Below, piece by piece: positions 23,692 to 32,416 of a stretch of 46,742 nt of DNA. Under the pieces are notes generated by a model. The model was not told where the DNA came from. It saw only the letters and a list, made by a program, of their open reading frames with translations, and did no database searches. The DNA is from JANQFM01 sp035471925 (GTDB taxonomy: Bacteria; Acidobacteriota; UBA6911; RPQK01; DATIPO01), in the NCBI GenBank assembly GCA_035471925.1, contig DATIPO010000082.1, positions 1 through 46,742 on the forward strand. The letters run 5' to 3'. Positions within the stretch are counted from its first letter, which is position 1, and each line of letters begins with the position of its first letter. The position numbers were made by a program, and so were the translations under genes.

Positions 23692-26124
23692 ATGACGACC
23701 TTCAACCAATTCAGCCAGGACTTTCGCTACGCCTTCCGCTCCATGCTGCGCCGTAAGGGATTCACGGCTGTGGCGCTGCTGACTTTGGCCCTGGGCATCG
23801 GAGCCGGAAGTGCCATCTTCAGCGTCGTCAACGCCGTGCTGCTGCGTCCGCTGCCTTATGAGGAGCCTGAACGGCTGGTCCGGGTGCAGCGCTCTATTCC
23901 CGACTACGGCACCGTCTCCAGCCAGAACATTTCCACCTTCGACTTCGTGCGCCGCAACTCGCGCTCCTTCCAGAGTCTGGCCGCTACAGGAGTATCTTCG
24001 GGGATGAACCTGACGTTGGGCAACCGCGCCCAATACGTCCAGGCCCAGGCGGTCAGTTGCGGCTACTTCGGCACCCTGGGCGTCGCCCTGTCGCGGGGAC
24101 GGGAGTTTACACCCCAAGAAGAGCGCTATGCAGGCCCCAACGGAGTCATCCTGACACACGACGCTTGGCAACGTCTGCTGAGGGGCCGGGACGATGTGGT
24201 CGGTTCCGCCGTACGTCTGGGAGGCGAGGCCTACCCGGTGGTGGGCATCGCGCCCGAGGACTTCATACCTCTCCGCCGGACCGACGTTTTCGTGCCCTTG
24301 AAGATCGATGATCCCGAAGGCGGCGGACAGAACTACACTTTTATCGGACGTCTGGCCGAGGGCATCAGCATCGAGGCCGCCTCGCAGGAACTGTCCCGGC
24401 TCAGCGAGGAGCCGGTGCCCGGCATGAATGAGCGCCAACGGCTGAGCGCGGTGGACCTGCAAAAGGACATCACCGACTTCCAGCGTCCACTGCTCTTGCT
24501 GCTGCAAGGGGCCGTCCTGCTGCTTCTGCTGATTGCCTGCGCCAACACCGCCGGATTGCAGTTGGCGCGCAACTCGGCCCGCCAAAGGGAACTGGCCATC
24601 CGGGCGGCTTTGGGAGGGGCCCGCCGCCGGCTGCTTCGCCAGCTTCTCACCGAAAGCCTGATTCTGGCCGCCATCGGTGGACTGCTGGGCTTGAGCATCG
24701 CCCGTTGGGGCGCCGATCTGCTGGTGGCGCTGGGCATCGGGAGCAGCCTGGAACGAGTGGAGATCGATCTCACCGTCCTGGCCGTGACGGCGGCGGCCTC
24801 GCTTCTGACGGGGCTCCTCTTCGGACTCCTGCCCGCCTTACAAGCCTCGCGCAGCGACGTTTCCCTGGCCTTGCGCCAATCCGACACCCGCTCGGGCGGC
24901 GGAAAGGGCGTGTGGCCGCGCCGCTTGCTGGTCGTGGCCGAAGTGGCCTTGTGCCTGGTGCTGCTGGTCGGGGCCGGACTGCTGATCCGCACCTACCTCA
25001 ACATGAAGGGCGTCAACCTGGGGTTCGATCCCGACAACGTGCTTACCGCCGAAATGTCGCTCAAGGGCTCGCAGTATTCCAATACGGCCCGCGCCGACGC
25101 CTTCTTCCAGAGGTCTCTGGAGCGCATCCGCGCCCTGCCCGAGGTGGAAGCGGCCGCCGTGGCCAACAACATTCCCGTCGAGCGCGGGCTCAACCTGCCC
25201 ATACGCATTCCCGGCAGCACCGAATTAGAAGAGGGCCGGGACGTCCAGAGCACCGATTTCCGCTACATCACGCCCGGCTATTTGCAGGCGCTGAGGGTGC
25301 CCACGGTGGAGGGGCGTGGGCTGGGAGAGGAAGATGGTGCCGCAGCGCCCCGCGTGGCTTTAGTGAACGAAGCCTTTCAGCGCCGCTACTTCCCCAACGG
25401 CAATGTCGTGGGCCAGCAGATTTTTCTCTACCAATTCGCTCCCGACATCGATACTTCGCCCTGGCGCGTGGTGGGCGTGGTGGGCGACGTACGCACCCGC
25501 GGGCTGACCAGCGGATCGCGGCCCACCATGTTCGTGAACTTTTCCCAACTCGACGCCGGGACCTTCAGCGTTGTCAACCGCTTCTTCCCGGCTCACTGGA
25601 TCATACGCACCCGGGCCAACACCCAAGTGGCACCTGAGCGCGTGGAGCAGATCGTGCGCGAAATCGATCCCTTGCAGCCTTTCTCGCGCTTCTTGACCAT
25701 GCAGGAAGTCATCACTGGTTCGCTCGATGACACCCGCTACCGCGGACTGTTGCTCAGTGCCTTCGCCGCCATTGCCTTGGCCATGGCCATCTCGGGCATC
25801 TACGGACTCATCTCCTACACCGTTCAACAACGCACCCGCGAAATCGGCATCCGCATGGCCTTGGGAGCCACCTCCCAGCGCGTCTTGGGGTCCATCGTTC
25901 GCCAAGGACTGGTACTGGGCACGGCTGGCGCCGTCATCGGAATCGCCGCCGGACTGGGCCTGACCCGCTTCATGCAGCAACAGATCTACGGGGTGGGCAG
26001 CCAGGATCCGCTCACCTTTGGCCTGGTCACGGCCTTGCTCCTGTCGGTAGCCGCCCTGGCCAGCCTCATCCCGGCCCTCCGCCTGCTGCGCCGCGATCCC
26101 ATCTCCAGCCTGCGCGAGGAGTGA
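23692..26124 (+). CDS. MacB/FtsX-type orphan permease (ADOP family)
   Basis: 810 residues from ATG 23692. Two copies of the MacB periplasmic core plus FtsX permease unit can be seen: helix 1 (GFTAVALLTLALGIGAGSAIFSVVNAVLLRPLPY), periplasmic domain, three FtsX helices (about residues 260-390), a central helix (RLLVVAEVALCLVLLVGAGLL), a second periplasmic domain, and three C-terminal helices ending PALRLLRRDPISSLREE. This is the layout of the acidobacterial duplicated orphan permease group, predicted to work in export or mechanical signalling across the envelope. It lacks the N-terminal cytoplasmic prefix domain seen in the one at 32810. No ATPase adjoins it, so it must borrow one or act alone. 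Substrate unknown. Confidence 0.9.
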   Translation: MTTFNQFSQDFRYAFRSMLRRKGFTAVALLTLALGIGAGSAIFSVVNAVLLRPLPYEEPERLVRVQRSIPDYGTVSSQNISTFDFVRRNSRSFQSLAATGVSSGMNLTLGNRAQYVQAQAVSCGYFGTLGVALSRGREFTPQEERYAGPNGVILTHDAWQRLLRGRDDVVGSAVRLGGEAYPVVGIAPEDFIPLRRTDVFVPLKIDDPEGGGQNYTFIGRLAEGISIEAASQELSRLSEEPVPGMNERQRLSAVDLQKDITDFQRPLLLLLQGAVLLLLLIACANTAGLQLARNSARQRELAIRAALGGARRRLLRQLLTESLILAAIGGLLGLSIARWGADLLVALGIGSSLERVEIDLTVLAVTAAASLLTGLLFGLLPALQASRSDVSLALRQSDTRSGGGKGVWPRRLLVVAEVALCLVLLVGAGLLIRTYLNMKGVNLGFDPDNVLTAEMSLKGSQYSNTARADAFFQRSLERIRALPEVEAAAVANNIPVERGLNLPIRIPGSTELEEGRDVQSTDFRYITPGYLQALRVPTVEGRGLGEEDGAAAPRVALVNEAFQRRYFPNGNVVGQQIFLYQFAPDIDTSPWRVVGVVGDVRTRGLTSGSRPTMFVNFSQLDAGTFSVVNRFFPAHWIIRTRANTQVAPERVEQIVREIDPLQPFSRFLTMQEVITGSLDDTRYRGLLLSAFAAIALAMAISGIYGLISYTVQQRTREIGIRMALGATSQRVLGSIVRQGLVLGTAGAVIGIAAGLGLTRFMQQQIYGVGSQDPLTFGLVTALLLSVAALASLIPALRLLRRDPISSLREE

Positions 26125-26228
26125 AGGCCGGTAGAGAATGCGGAGTGGGAAACGACCCTTTTCAAAGGAGAACTGAACCTCGTGCGGGCGACCTGCGTCT
26201 TAAGAGAATTCAACGAATCTAAGCAAAC

Positions 26229-26246
26229 AAGCGCTCAGGGGCGCTT
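26229..26246. terminator. Short hairpin after the orphan permease
   Basis: AAGCGC, six-base loop, GCGCTT, a perfect six-pair stem 105 bases after the permease stop and 25 bases before the next start. There is no T-run. It could be a weak terminator or a leader structure of the next gene. Confidence 0.25.
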
Positions 26247-26270
26247 TGAGGGTGTGCTGGGAGATCTCTG

Positions 26271-28532
26271 ATGGGTTTTTCACGTTGCACGCCACTTCTC
26301 ATTCTACTCGCCGTTTTGTCGGCTCCCGTTCTGGCCCAGGGCGGTCAGGACATCTTTTTTGCCCAATACGGGCACGGAAGCGGGCTCTCGTCGACGCTGT
26401 TTCTGATCAATCCTTCCACTTTTCAGCCGGCTGCATTGGACGTCGAGATCCGGGCCGGTGATGACGAAGGGGTGTCGGCGACGGTGGCCCCGAAAGGCTT
26501 GCGCCGGGTCACGACTTCAACCGATGGCGAGTTGGTTACCGGATCGGTGCGGGTCACCTCCCAACAGCCGTTGGCCGGGACCATCCTCTTCGGCGGCGCC
26601 AATGGATTGGCAGGGGTACCGGCGGTCCAGCCTTTGAGCGACTTCCTGGCTCCCGTGGAGATTTCGCCGGACGGAGTCTCGGTCAGGACGGGGCTGGCTG
26701 TGGCCAATCCCGGTCAGGACCCGCTCAGCATTCAATTGACCCTGCTCGATTCGCAGGGGCGGGCGCTGGACGGAGGGGAAGCCCTGATCGAACTCGATGG
26801 AGAGGAGCAGCAACCCCGTTTCGTGGACGAAATCTACGCCGATTCGGGGATCGACTTGGACGGTTTTCGAGGCGTGCTGCGGGCCGAGTCGTCAAGTCCG
26901 GCGGCGGCCATGGTGCTGCGGACTTCGCCGGGTGAATTCGCCACCTTTCCGGTGAGTCCTGCCGGGTTTGTCGACGGGGAGGCACCGGAGGCCTGGAAGG
27001 CCGCCTTTCCGCAGGTCGCGGTGGGCCCAGGCATCACCTCCACCTTGGTGCTGATCAACCGTTCGTTGGACAGCGCGGCCGAGGTATCCGTGCGGCTGCG
27101 CTTTCCTCAGGATGCGCAGCAGGTGGAGGCCAGTCTGCCCAACGTGATCTCTGTCCCCCAGGCGGCAGAGATGACTCATGCGGCCGCCGCGACACGGCAC
27201 CAACGCTCCCTCAGCGCGTCCAGCACGGCTGGGGACCTTGAGCTGACCATCCAGCCGCTGGGATTAGGATTCGTGGAGCTTCCCGCCGGTCAGCAGCTTA
27301 AGGTCGGTTGGGCCGAGATCGACGCCCCCCATCCATTGGGAGCCGCTATCCTCTTTTCCGGCGACTTCGGAACCGCCGCCGTTCCGGCAGTGAGCTCCTT
27401 GAACACTTTCCTCAGCCCCGTCGAAACCGACGCCGAGGCCGGGATCACGACGGGACTGGCCATAGCCAATCCCTCGGACGGGCCGGTGGACGCCGTGTTG
27501 CGGCTGCGCTCACCTTCCGGAGGTCAGTCCGAGGGCCCGCTGACGTTGACGCTGCAAGCCGGCCAGCAGTTGGCGCGGCAGTCCTCCGAGCTCTTCCCCT
27601 CCACCGACTTCGCCCGCTTTCTCGGACTGATCGAGGTTTCCTCCCCGGTGGCCTTGCCTGCTGCGGCCATTCGGCAAAGTCCTGGACAGTTCGCCACTCT
27701 GCCCGTCAGCCCCAGTCAGGAGACCGTCTACGATCTCATCGTCAGCAGCCGCAACAGCAACTCGGTCAAACGCTTCGACGGCTCCAGCGGCGAGTTTCTG
27801 GACGACTTTGTGTCCCCGGGAGAAGAAGGGCTGAACGCCACTCAATGCGTGCGGGTCGGCCCCGACGGGTTCCTCTACGTCAGCGGACGCGGCAATCCCT
27901 CCGTCTTTCGCTTTCACCCGGCTTCGATGGAGTTCGAGGGCCCCTTTACCAGCGGATACCAACTCGACAACCCCACCAAAATCACCTTCGGGCCCGACGG
28001 CCATCTCTATGTAAGCCAGTGGGGCCAGAGCAAATCATCCGTGGCCCGCTTCGACGGCCAGAGCGGCCAATTCATGGACGAAATGACCCCCAACCTCAAC
28101 CAGCCCGGGGGACACGCCTGGGACAGCCAGGGACGCCTCTACGTGGTCAGCTTCGGCTCGCGCGACGTGCGCCGCTTCGACAGCCAGGGCCAGCTCGATG
28201 AGATCGTTGTTCCAGCCGGGACTCTTCAGGGCCCCATCAACATCTGGTTCGGCAGGGACCGAGACCTCTACGCCATCGATTGGCAGACGGGCAGCGTCAT
28301 CCGTTTCGACGGGGAGACGTTCGAGTCCAAGGGCGTCTTCATTTCAGGTATGACGCGCGCCGAAGGCTACACCTTCGGCCCCGCCGGCGACCTCTACATC
28401 TGCGACTGGCAACGCAACGAGATCAACCGCTACAACCCCGAGACTGGCCAACTCATATCGACCTTCGCGACCGGAGGCGATATGCGCCAGCCCAACTCCC
28501 TGGTCTTCCTGCCCCGCCCCGAGGAGGACTAA
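26271..28532 (+). CDS. Secreted protein: two novel-type modules plus NHL-like beta-propeller
   Basis: 753 residues with a signal peptide (about 1-22) and GGGAG before ATG 26271. Residues about 24-225 and 240-483 are two copies of one module, each starting FFAQYGHGSGLSSTLFLINPS or FPQVAVGPGITSTLVLINRS and each ending with FATFPVSP or FATLPVSP. A related copy forms the C-terminus of the sugar dehydrogenase at 9838. Residues 484-753 are an NHL/SMP-30-like beta-propeller with repeated PDGFLYVSGRG, PDGHLYVSQWG and AGDLYICDWQRNEINRYNPETG blades. Such propellers bind ligands or act as lactonases or lyases, but no catalytic residues could be assigned. Probably extracellular. It follows the orphan permease by 146 bases, so co-expression is possible. 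Confidence 0.82.
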   Translation: MGFSRCTPLLILLAVLSAPVLAQGGQDIFFAQYGHGSGLSSTLFLINPSTFQPAALDVEIRAGDDEGVSATVAPKGLRRVTTSTDGELVTGSVRVTSQQPLAGTILFGGANGLAGVPAVQPLSDFLAPVEISPDGVSVRTGLAVANPGQDPLSIQLTLLDSQGRALDGGEALIELDGEEQQPRFVDEIYADSGIDLDGFRGVLRAESSSPAAAMVLRTSPGEFATFPVSPAGFVDGEAPEAWKAAFPQVAVGPGITSTLVLINRSLDSAAEVSVRLRFPQDAQQVEASLPNVISVPQAAEMTHAAAATRHQRSLSASSTAGDLELTIQPLGLGFVELPAGQQLKVGWAEIDAPHPLGAAILFSGDFGTAAVPAVSSLNTFLSPVETDAEAGITTGLAIANPSDGPVDAVLRLRSPSGGQSEGPLTLTLQAGQQLARQSSELFPSTDFARFLGLIEVSSPVALPAAAIRQSPGQFATLPVSPSQETVYDLIVSSRNSNSVKRFDGSSGEFLDDFVSPGEEGLNATQCVRVGPDGFLYVSGRGNPSVFRFHPASMEFEGPFTSGYQLDNPTKITFGPDGHLYVSQWGQSKSSVARFDGQSGQFMDEMTPNLNQPGGHAWDSQGRLYVVSFGSRDVRRFDSQGQLDEIVVPAGTLQGPINIWFGRDRDLYAIDWQTGSVIRFDGETFESKGVFISGMTRAEGYTFGPAGDLYICDWQRNEINRYNPETGQLISTFATGGDMRQPNSLVFLPRPEED

Positions 28533-28536
28533 GCGT

Positions 28537-28554
28537 GAGACCGGTCTAGGTCTC
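28537..28554. terminator. Hairpin between convergent stops
   Basis: GAGACC, loop GGTCTA, GGTCTC, a perfect six-pair stem placed between the two convergent stop codons and overlapping the second. Position suggests a bidirectional terminator, but the T-tract is missing. Confidence 0.35.
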
Positions 28555-29478
28555 CCCGTCATCGGGGAGCGGATTACGGATTCGGATGTCGACGACGGCC
28601 TCCGCGGAGTTCTTGTTGAGCCACACGACATCCCAGGGGAGGCCGGCTCTTCGAAGGTAAGGTTCCAGGGCAGGGCGCGAGTAGGGAAAACCGGAGAGTC
28701 TGTCGATGCCCTCGATGCGAGGCACGCCCGAGGAGAAGGTGATCTCGCCAACCATGTAGCGTTGGCTGGGGATGACCTCGATCTTGAGATCGGGACGGTT
28801 GGGTGTTCGGCCGAAACTGATGCTGGAACGAACCTGAAAATCGAGATAGCCCTGGTTCTGCCGCTCGCGGGTGAGTTCCGCGACGAACCGGCGGTATTCT
28901 TCGCGGTTGATCACGGCACCCTTGTGGGCGAGCCGTCTCAAGGTGCCAGCGAGTTGGGGATCGTCTGAAACAATCTCGACAGTGCCATACCTGGACTGTT
29001 CGCCTTCTCTTAACTCGCACCGAATGGAAACGGGGTTGCCAAGCGAGATTTGAATCTGATGGATCTCGAAGGACAAATAGCCGTGCCGGCGATAGAATGC
29101 CGTAACGTCCTCCTCGATGATGGCGCCCAAGGTCTGGGAGTCGCTTGGAGCCAGCGGCAACCTCAGAACTGACTCCAGAACCCGGTCCGAGAAGTCCTCG
29201 TTGCCGACGAATTCGACTGAGTAGCGGAGCCGGCGGCTGGGTTTCCTGTCGGCCTTAAAGCCCGCGTTGGGCACCATCGAACCATCTGGACTCGCCTCCT
29301 CGGCGAAGGCCGGACCCGAATTTCCGGCGGTTGAAGGTTGGCCACGCTCCTTCAACGGTTCCTTGGCCTCAACCTGAGACGACCCGGCGCCCGAATCGTC
29401 GGCCGGACTTCGCAGGTAGACGAAGGCGCTCAGCAACACGATGGTCGCGACAAGATAGAAGACGAATCGTTTCTTCAT
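28546..29478 (-). CDS. Membrane-anchored POTRA-repeat protein without a barrel
   Basis: 310 residues from ATG 29478; a TTG at 29496 is an alternative. The N-terminus is MKKR plus a hydrophobic helix (FVFYLVATIVLLSAFVYL), an uncleaved anchor or signal. A disordered linker of about 60 residues follows. Then come two clear and one weaker POTRA-like repeats of the BamA/TamA type: YSVEFVGNEDFSDRVLESVL with YRRHGYLSFEI, then FVAELTRERQNQGYLDFQV, then YMVGEITFSSGVPRIEGIDR. POTRA domains bind unfolded outer-membrane proteins or partner subunits. BamA-family proteins continue into a beta barrel, but here the protein stops after the repeats. It may be a periplasmic chaperone-like or accessory subunit in protein export. 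The family is uncertain. Confidence 0.72.
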   Translation of the reverse strand: MKKRFVFYLVATIVLLSAFVYLRSPADDSGAGSSQVEAKEPLKERGQPSTAGNSGPAFAEEASPDGSMVPNAGFKADRKPSRRLRYSVEFVGNEDFSDRVLESVLRLPLAPSDSQTLGAIIEEDVTAFYRRHGYLSFEIHQIQISLGNPVSIRCELREGEQSRYGTVEIVSDDPQLAGTLRRLAHKGAVINREEYRRFVAELTRERQNQGYLDFQVRSSISFGRTPNRPDLKIEVIPSQRYMVGEITFSSGVPRIEGIDRLSGFPYSRPALEPYLRRAGLPWDVVWLNKNSAEAVVDIRIRNPLPDDGET

Positions 29479-29594
29479 GAGTCTTGTGGGCTCCAACTGA
29501 CATCAGATGGTCCGGGGTCAGCCTCCTTTCCATTGTGACCGATTTTGTGACGGATTTGAGACAATTCCGCGATTTGGGTGGGATGAACGGCGGG

Positions 29595-29600
29595 TACCAT
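29595..29600 (+). promoter_or_regulatory. -10-like TACCAT, 8 nt before ATG 29609
   Basis: TACCAT lies 8 nt before the ATPase start with no Shine-Dalgarno between. The same hexamer precedes the aminotransferase and esterase genes at similar spacing. Confidence 0.35.
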
Positions 29601-29608
29601 CCGCCTCC

Positions 29609-30523
29609 ATGAGTGATGACAGCATTGTGGACTGCCGGGGCGTGGTCAAACGTTTCGGCGACAAAGTGGCAGTCGACTCGCTCGACCTGCGCGTCGAGCC
29701 GGGGCAGATCTTTGCCTTCCTGGGCGAGAACGGGGCCGGCAAGACCACCACCATCCGCTTGATGCTGGGGCTGATGGCCGCGGACGCGGGAGAGGTCAGA
29801 CTCTTCGGGCAGGCGCTGAGAGGCCATCGCCGCCAACTGTTGGCCCGCACCGGAGCCTTGATCGAGTTTCCTTCCTTCTACGGCCACTTGAGCGGACGCG
29901 AGAACGTTGAGCTGGTGCGCCGCCTGCGCGGCGCAGACCCATCCGAAAGCGAGCGGGTGCTTGATGTCGTGCGCCTTTCAGGTGACGCCCACCGTCGGGC
30001 CAAGCACTACTCGCAAGGCATGAAACAGCGGCTGGCCGTCGCCATGGCTTTGATCGGTTCGCCCCAACTGGTCATCCTCGACGAACCCACCAACGGACTC
30101 GATCCTGAAGGCATCCGCGAGATCCGCCGCCTCATCCAACGCCTGCCGCAGGAAACGGGCGCCACGGTGTTTCTTTCCAGCCACTTGCTGGCCGAGGTTG
30201 AGCAGACCGCCACCCACGTGGCCATCATCAAGGGCGGACGCCTGCTCTTCCAAGGTTCGATGGATGATCTGGCCCAGCGCCAGGCGCATCAAGGGGTTGT
30301 CGGCTGCGACCGTCCTGAGGAAGCGGCGGCGCTGCTGAGCCAAAAAGGATGGGCCGTCACCCTGGACGAAGACGAACTGCTCATCGACTGCACCCCTCAA
30401 GACCTGCCCGTCTTGGGACGTCAGCTCATCGAGTCGGGATTGGAAGTCAGCCAACTGTGGGGCCGCCGACGCTCGCTGGAAGATCTTTACTTCGCCCTGA
30501 CCGAGGGAGGAACCCTGCGATGA
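29609..30523 (+). CDS. ABC-2 type exporter ATP-binding subunit
   Basis: 304 residues from ATG 29609. Walker A is GENGAGKT (39-46), the signature is YSQGM (134-138), Walker B is LVILDEP (154-160) and the switch histidine is His192 in SSHLL. The C-terminal 80 residues form the small domain typical of multidrug or antibiotic exporters of the CcmA/DrrA group. It powers the permease encoded immediately downstream, whose ATG overlaps this stop (ATGA). The substrate is unknown. It is the only ABC ATPase in the window. Confidence 0.95.
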   Translation: MSDDSIVDCRGVVKRFGDKVAVDSLDLRVEPGQIFAFLGENGAGKTTTIRLMLGLMAADAGEVRLFGQALRGHRRQLLARTGALIEFPSFYGHLSGRENVELVRRLRGADPSESERVLDVVRLSGDAHRRAKHYSQGMKQRLAVAMALIGSPQLVILDEPTNGLDPEGIREIRRLIQRLPQETGATVFLSSHLLAEVEQTATHVAIIKGGRLLFQGSMDDLAQRQAHQGVVGCDRPEEAAALLSQKGWAVTLDEDELLIDCTPQDLPVLGRQLIESGLEVSQLWGRRRSLEDLYFALTEGGTLR

Positions 30524-32106
30524 GAGCTCTGCGGGCTGAACTGGACAAGTGCCGCCACACCTGGATCTTCCTGTTGGCCCTGGCTCCCGGCGCGGGCCTG
30601 GCGAGTCTGAAAGTGCTGGGTTTCTGGATCCGCGGGGCTGACGACCTCGGTCCGGAAAACTACAATTGGCCCTTCTTCTTGTCCATCGGAGCCGAGCTGT
30701 GGGAGCGACTTGTACTGCCCTTTCTGGCCGTCTCGGCCACCGCTTGGACTGCCTGGATGGAGAGCGAGAACGACACCTGGAAAGTAACCCTCAGCCAACC
30801 CGTTTCCCGTTCAGCCGTCTTCAGCGCCAAGTTCATCCTGGCCTGCGGACTGCTGGCTCTGGCCGAACTCTCGTGGGCAATAAGCCACTGGGCTGGAGGA
30901 TGGCTGCTGCAGCTTCCGGCACCATCCCTCAGCGGGCAGCTTTTCGCCCGGGCAGGACTGATGATGGCGGCACTGGCACCGCTCCTGGCCGTTCAGCACG
31001 GCATCGCCTACCGAAGCCGCGGACTGGCCCTGCCGCTGACGGCGGGCTTGGCGGGGACGGTCGCCGGAGTCCTCATGGCTGGCAAGTCCTGGGCCCTTCT
31101 GTTGCCTTGGACCTACCCTGCATTGGGAGGTACCCGGCTTTGGGAAGCCCTGACCATGACTGCCGCCGTCCTGGCGTTGGGGCTGCTGGCGGTCAACAGC
31201 CGGGTGAGTATGAGACGCCTTGGCTGGACCTCTCCTCTTAGATCGGCGCTTGCAGCGGTCGCCACCACGGCGGCTTCGCGCCCGTCTCGAGAAGTCCCGG
31301 CTGCACGAGGCCGCACAATTCAACGGAACCCCGCGGTCCGCAAGCCCCGTTCACAATGGCGGCGGCTGGCAGAGGCCGAAGCGCTCAAGCTGCACCGATC
31401 TGGAGCACTGAGGGCGGCCCTGCTGGGCCCTCTGCTTTTTTCGGGACTGGTGACTATCAATTTTTTGACCCGGGCCGGCATTCAAGAAAGCGAACTGTGG
31501 AGCTGGGCCATGTATTTCCAGGTCATCCGCGCTCTCTGGGGCGTCTTCGGCTGCGCCCTGCTGGCGGGGGTGCTGGCAGCGCTCTGGATGGGTGTCGAAC
31601 ACCGCAACGACAACTGGTCGCTGCTGCTGGCACAGCCCGTATCCCGGCGAGGCTTGCTGCTGGCCAAGCTGGGGGCGGTGGCGGCTTTAACCGCAGGCTC
31701 GGCCCTGGTCCTCTTCCTCTCGGGCTTGTGCGGCGGCGTGCTGGTTGGACTCTCGGGTCCCCTTCCCTGGCGCGAGGCAGCCGTCCTGAGCGGGTCGGTG
31801 CTGGCTTTGCTTCCGGTTGTCCTCCTGCAGTGCGGACTCTCGCTGCGTTTCCATTCCTTCCTGCTGCCGGTGGGCATGGGACTGATGGCCCACTTTGCCT
31901 CGGCGGTGGCCGCCAACGTCGCCATCATGGGCGTCCGCCCCGGCTACTACTCCCCCTGGGCCATCCTCCTACGCGCCCTCCAGGTCGGCGGCCCTCAGCA
32001 GGCAGCCACGACTTTCGACCTAGCCATCTCGACGGCCATGGCGCTGCTGTTCCTGTTGCTTCTTCTCGTCCTTCCCCTCACTGACCATCCGCGCTTTGCC
32101 CGCTAG
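30520..32106 (+). CDS. Internally duplicated ABC-2 type permease
   Basis: 528 residues from ATG 30520, set by the ATGA overlap with the ATPase gene. The usual ABC-2 permease has about 250 residues and six helices; this one is two such units in one chain. The halves match: RALRAELDKCRHTWIFLLAL with RLAEAEALKLHRSGALRAAL, and ENDTWKVTLSQPVSR with HRNDNWSLLLAQPVSR. A polar, Arg-rich linker of about 50 residues joins them (about 235-285). The single polypeptide would provide both transmembrane halves for two copies of the ATPase. It is probably an inner-membrane exporter for a drug-like or lipid substrate. Confidence 0.87.
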   Translation: MRALRAELDKCRHTWIFLLALAPGAGLASLKVLGFWIRGADDLGPENYNWPFFLSIGAELWERLVLPFLAVSATAWTAWMESENDTWKVTLSQPVSRSAVFSAKFILACGLLALAELSWAISHWAGGWLLQLPAPSLSGQLFARAGLMMAALAPLLAVQHGIAYRSRGLALPLTAGLAGTVAGVLMAGKSWALLLPWTYPALGGTRLWEALTMTAAVLALGLLAVNSRVSMRRLGWTSPLRSALAAVATTAASRPSREVPAARGRTIQRNPAVRKPRSQWRRLAEAEALKLHRSGALRAALLGPLLFSGLVTINFLTRAGIQESELWSWAMYFQVIRALWGVFGCALLAGVLAALWMGVEHRNDNWSLLLAQPVSRRGLLLAKLGAVAALTAGSALVLFLSGLCGGVLVGLSGPLPWREAAVLSGSVLALLPVVLLQCGLSLRFHSFLLPVGMGLMAHFASAVAANVAIMGVRPGYYSPWAILLRALQVGGPQQAATTFDLAISTAMALLFLLLLLVLPLTDHPRFAR

Positions 32107-32416
32107 TTCCCGTCCAGATGACGCTAAGCAGTCGCAAAGGGTGACCTGAAGACGCTGCATCTGCACGTTTCCGCACTTGGCCTCCCATTCTTACGCGGCA
32201 GCTTGAGGGGCAGGCGGACGAACCATCCTTTTTTTCCAAGGTAGAATCTCCCCAGGCATGCCGACTTCTATCTGCCAGTATCGGTTCGGCCTCCAAGGGC
32301 TGCGATGCCCACACAGCGAATGAGCAATTACGGCTCACCCCTTGTGCTTCGACAAGGAAAATCGTATGCTTGTTCCTGTCGAAGCATAAAGGGAAGGAAG
32401 ATGACAGGGGTCGTCC
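32107..32416 (+). other. Intergenic region upstream of PadR
   Basis: 310 bases with no supported gene; the short frames in it lack ribosome sites and domain features. The first 200 bases show nothing I can interpret. The last 80 hold a perfect inverted repeat and a weak promoter for padR, listed separately. Confidence 0.5.
32345..32386 (+). promoter_or_regulatory. Inverted repeat and promoter before the PadR gene
   Basis: TGCTTCGACA (32345-32354) and TGTCGAAGCA (32377-32386) are perfect 10-base arms. They extend inward by GGAA/TTCC with one bulged base. Between them lies TATGCT (32365-32370), and TTGTGC 17 bases upstream gives a weak -35/-10 pair. The dyad therefore straddles the promoter 31 bases before the padR ATG, the usual layout of PadR autoregulation. 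Confidence 0.55.
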
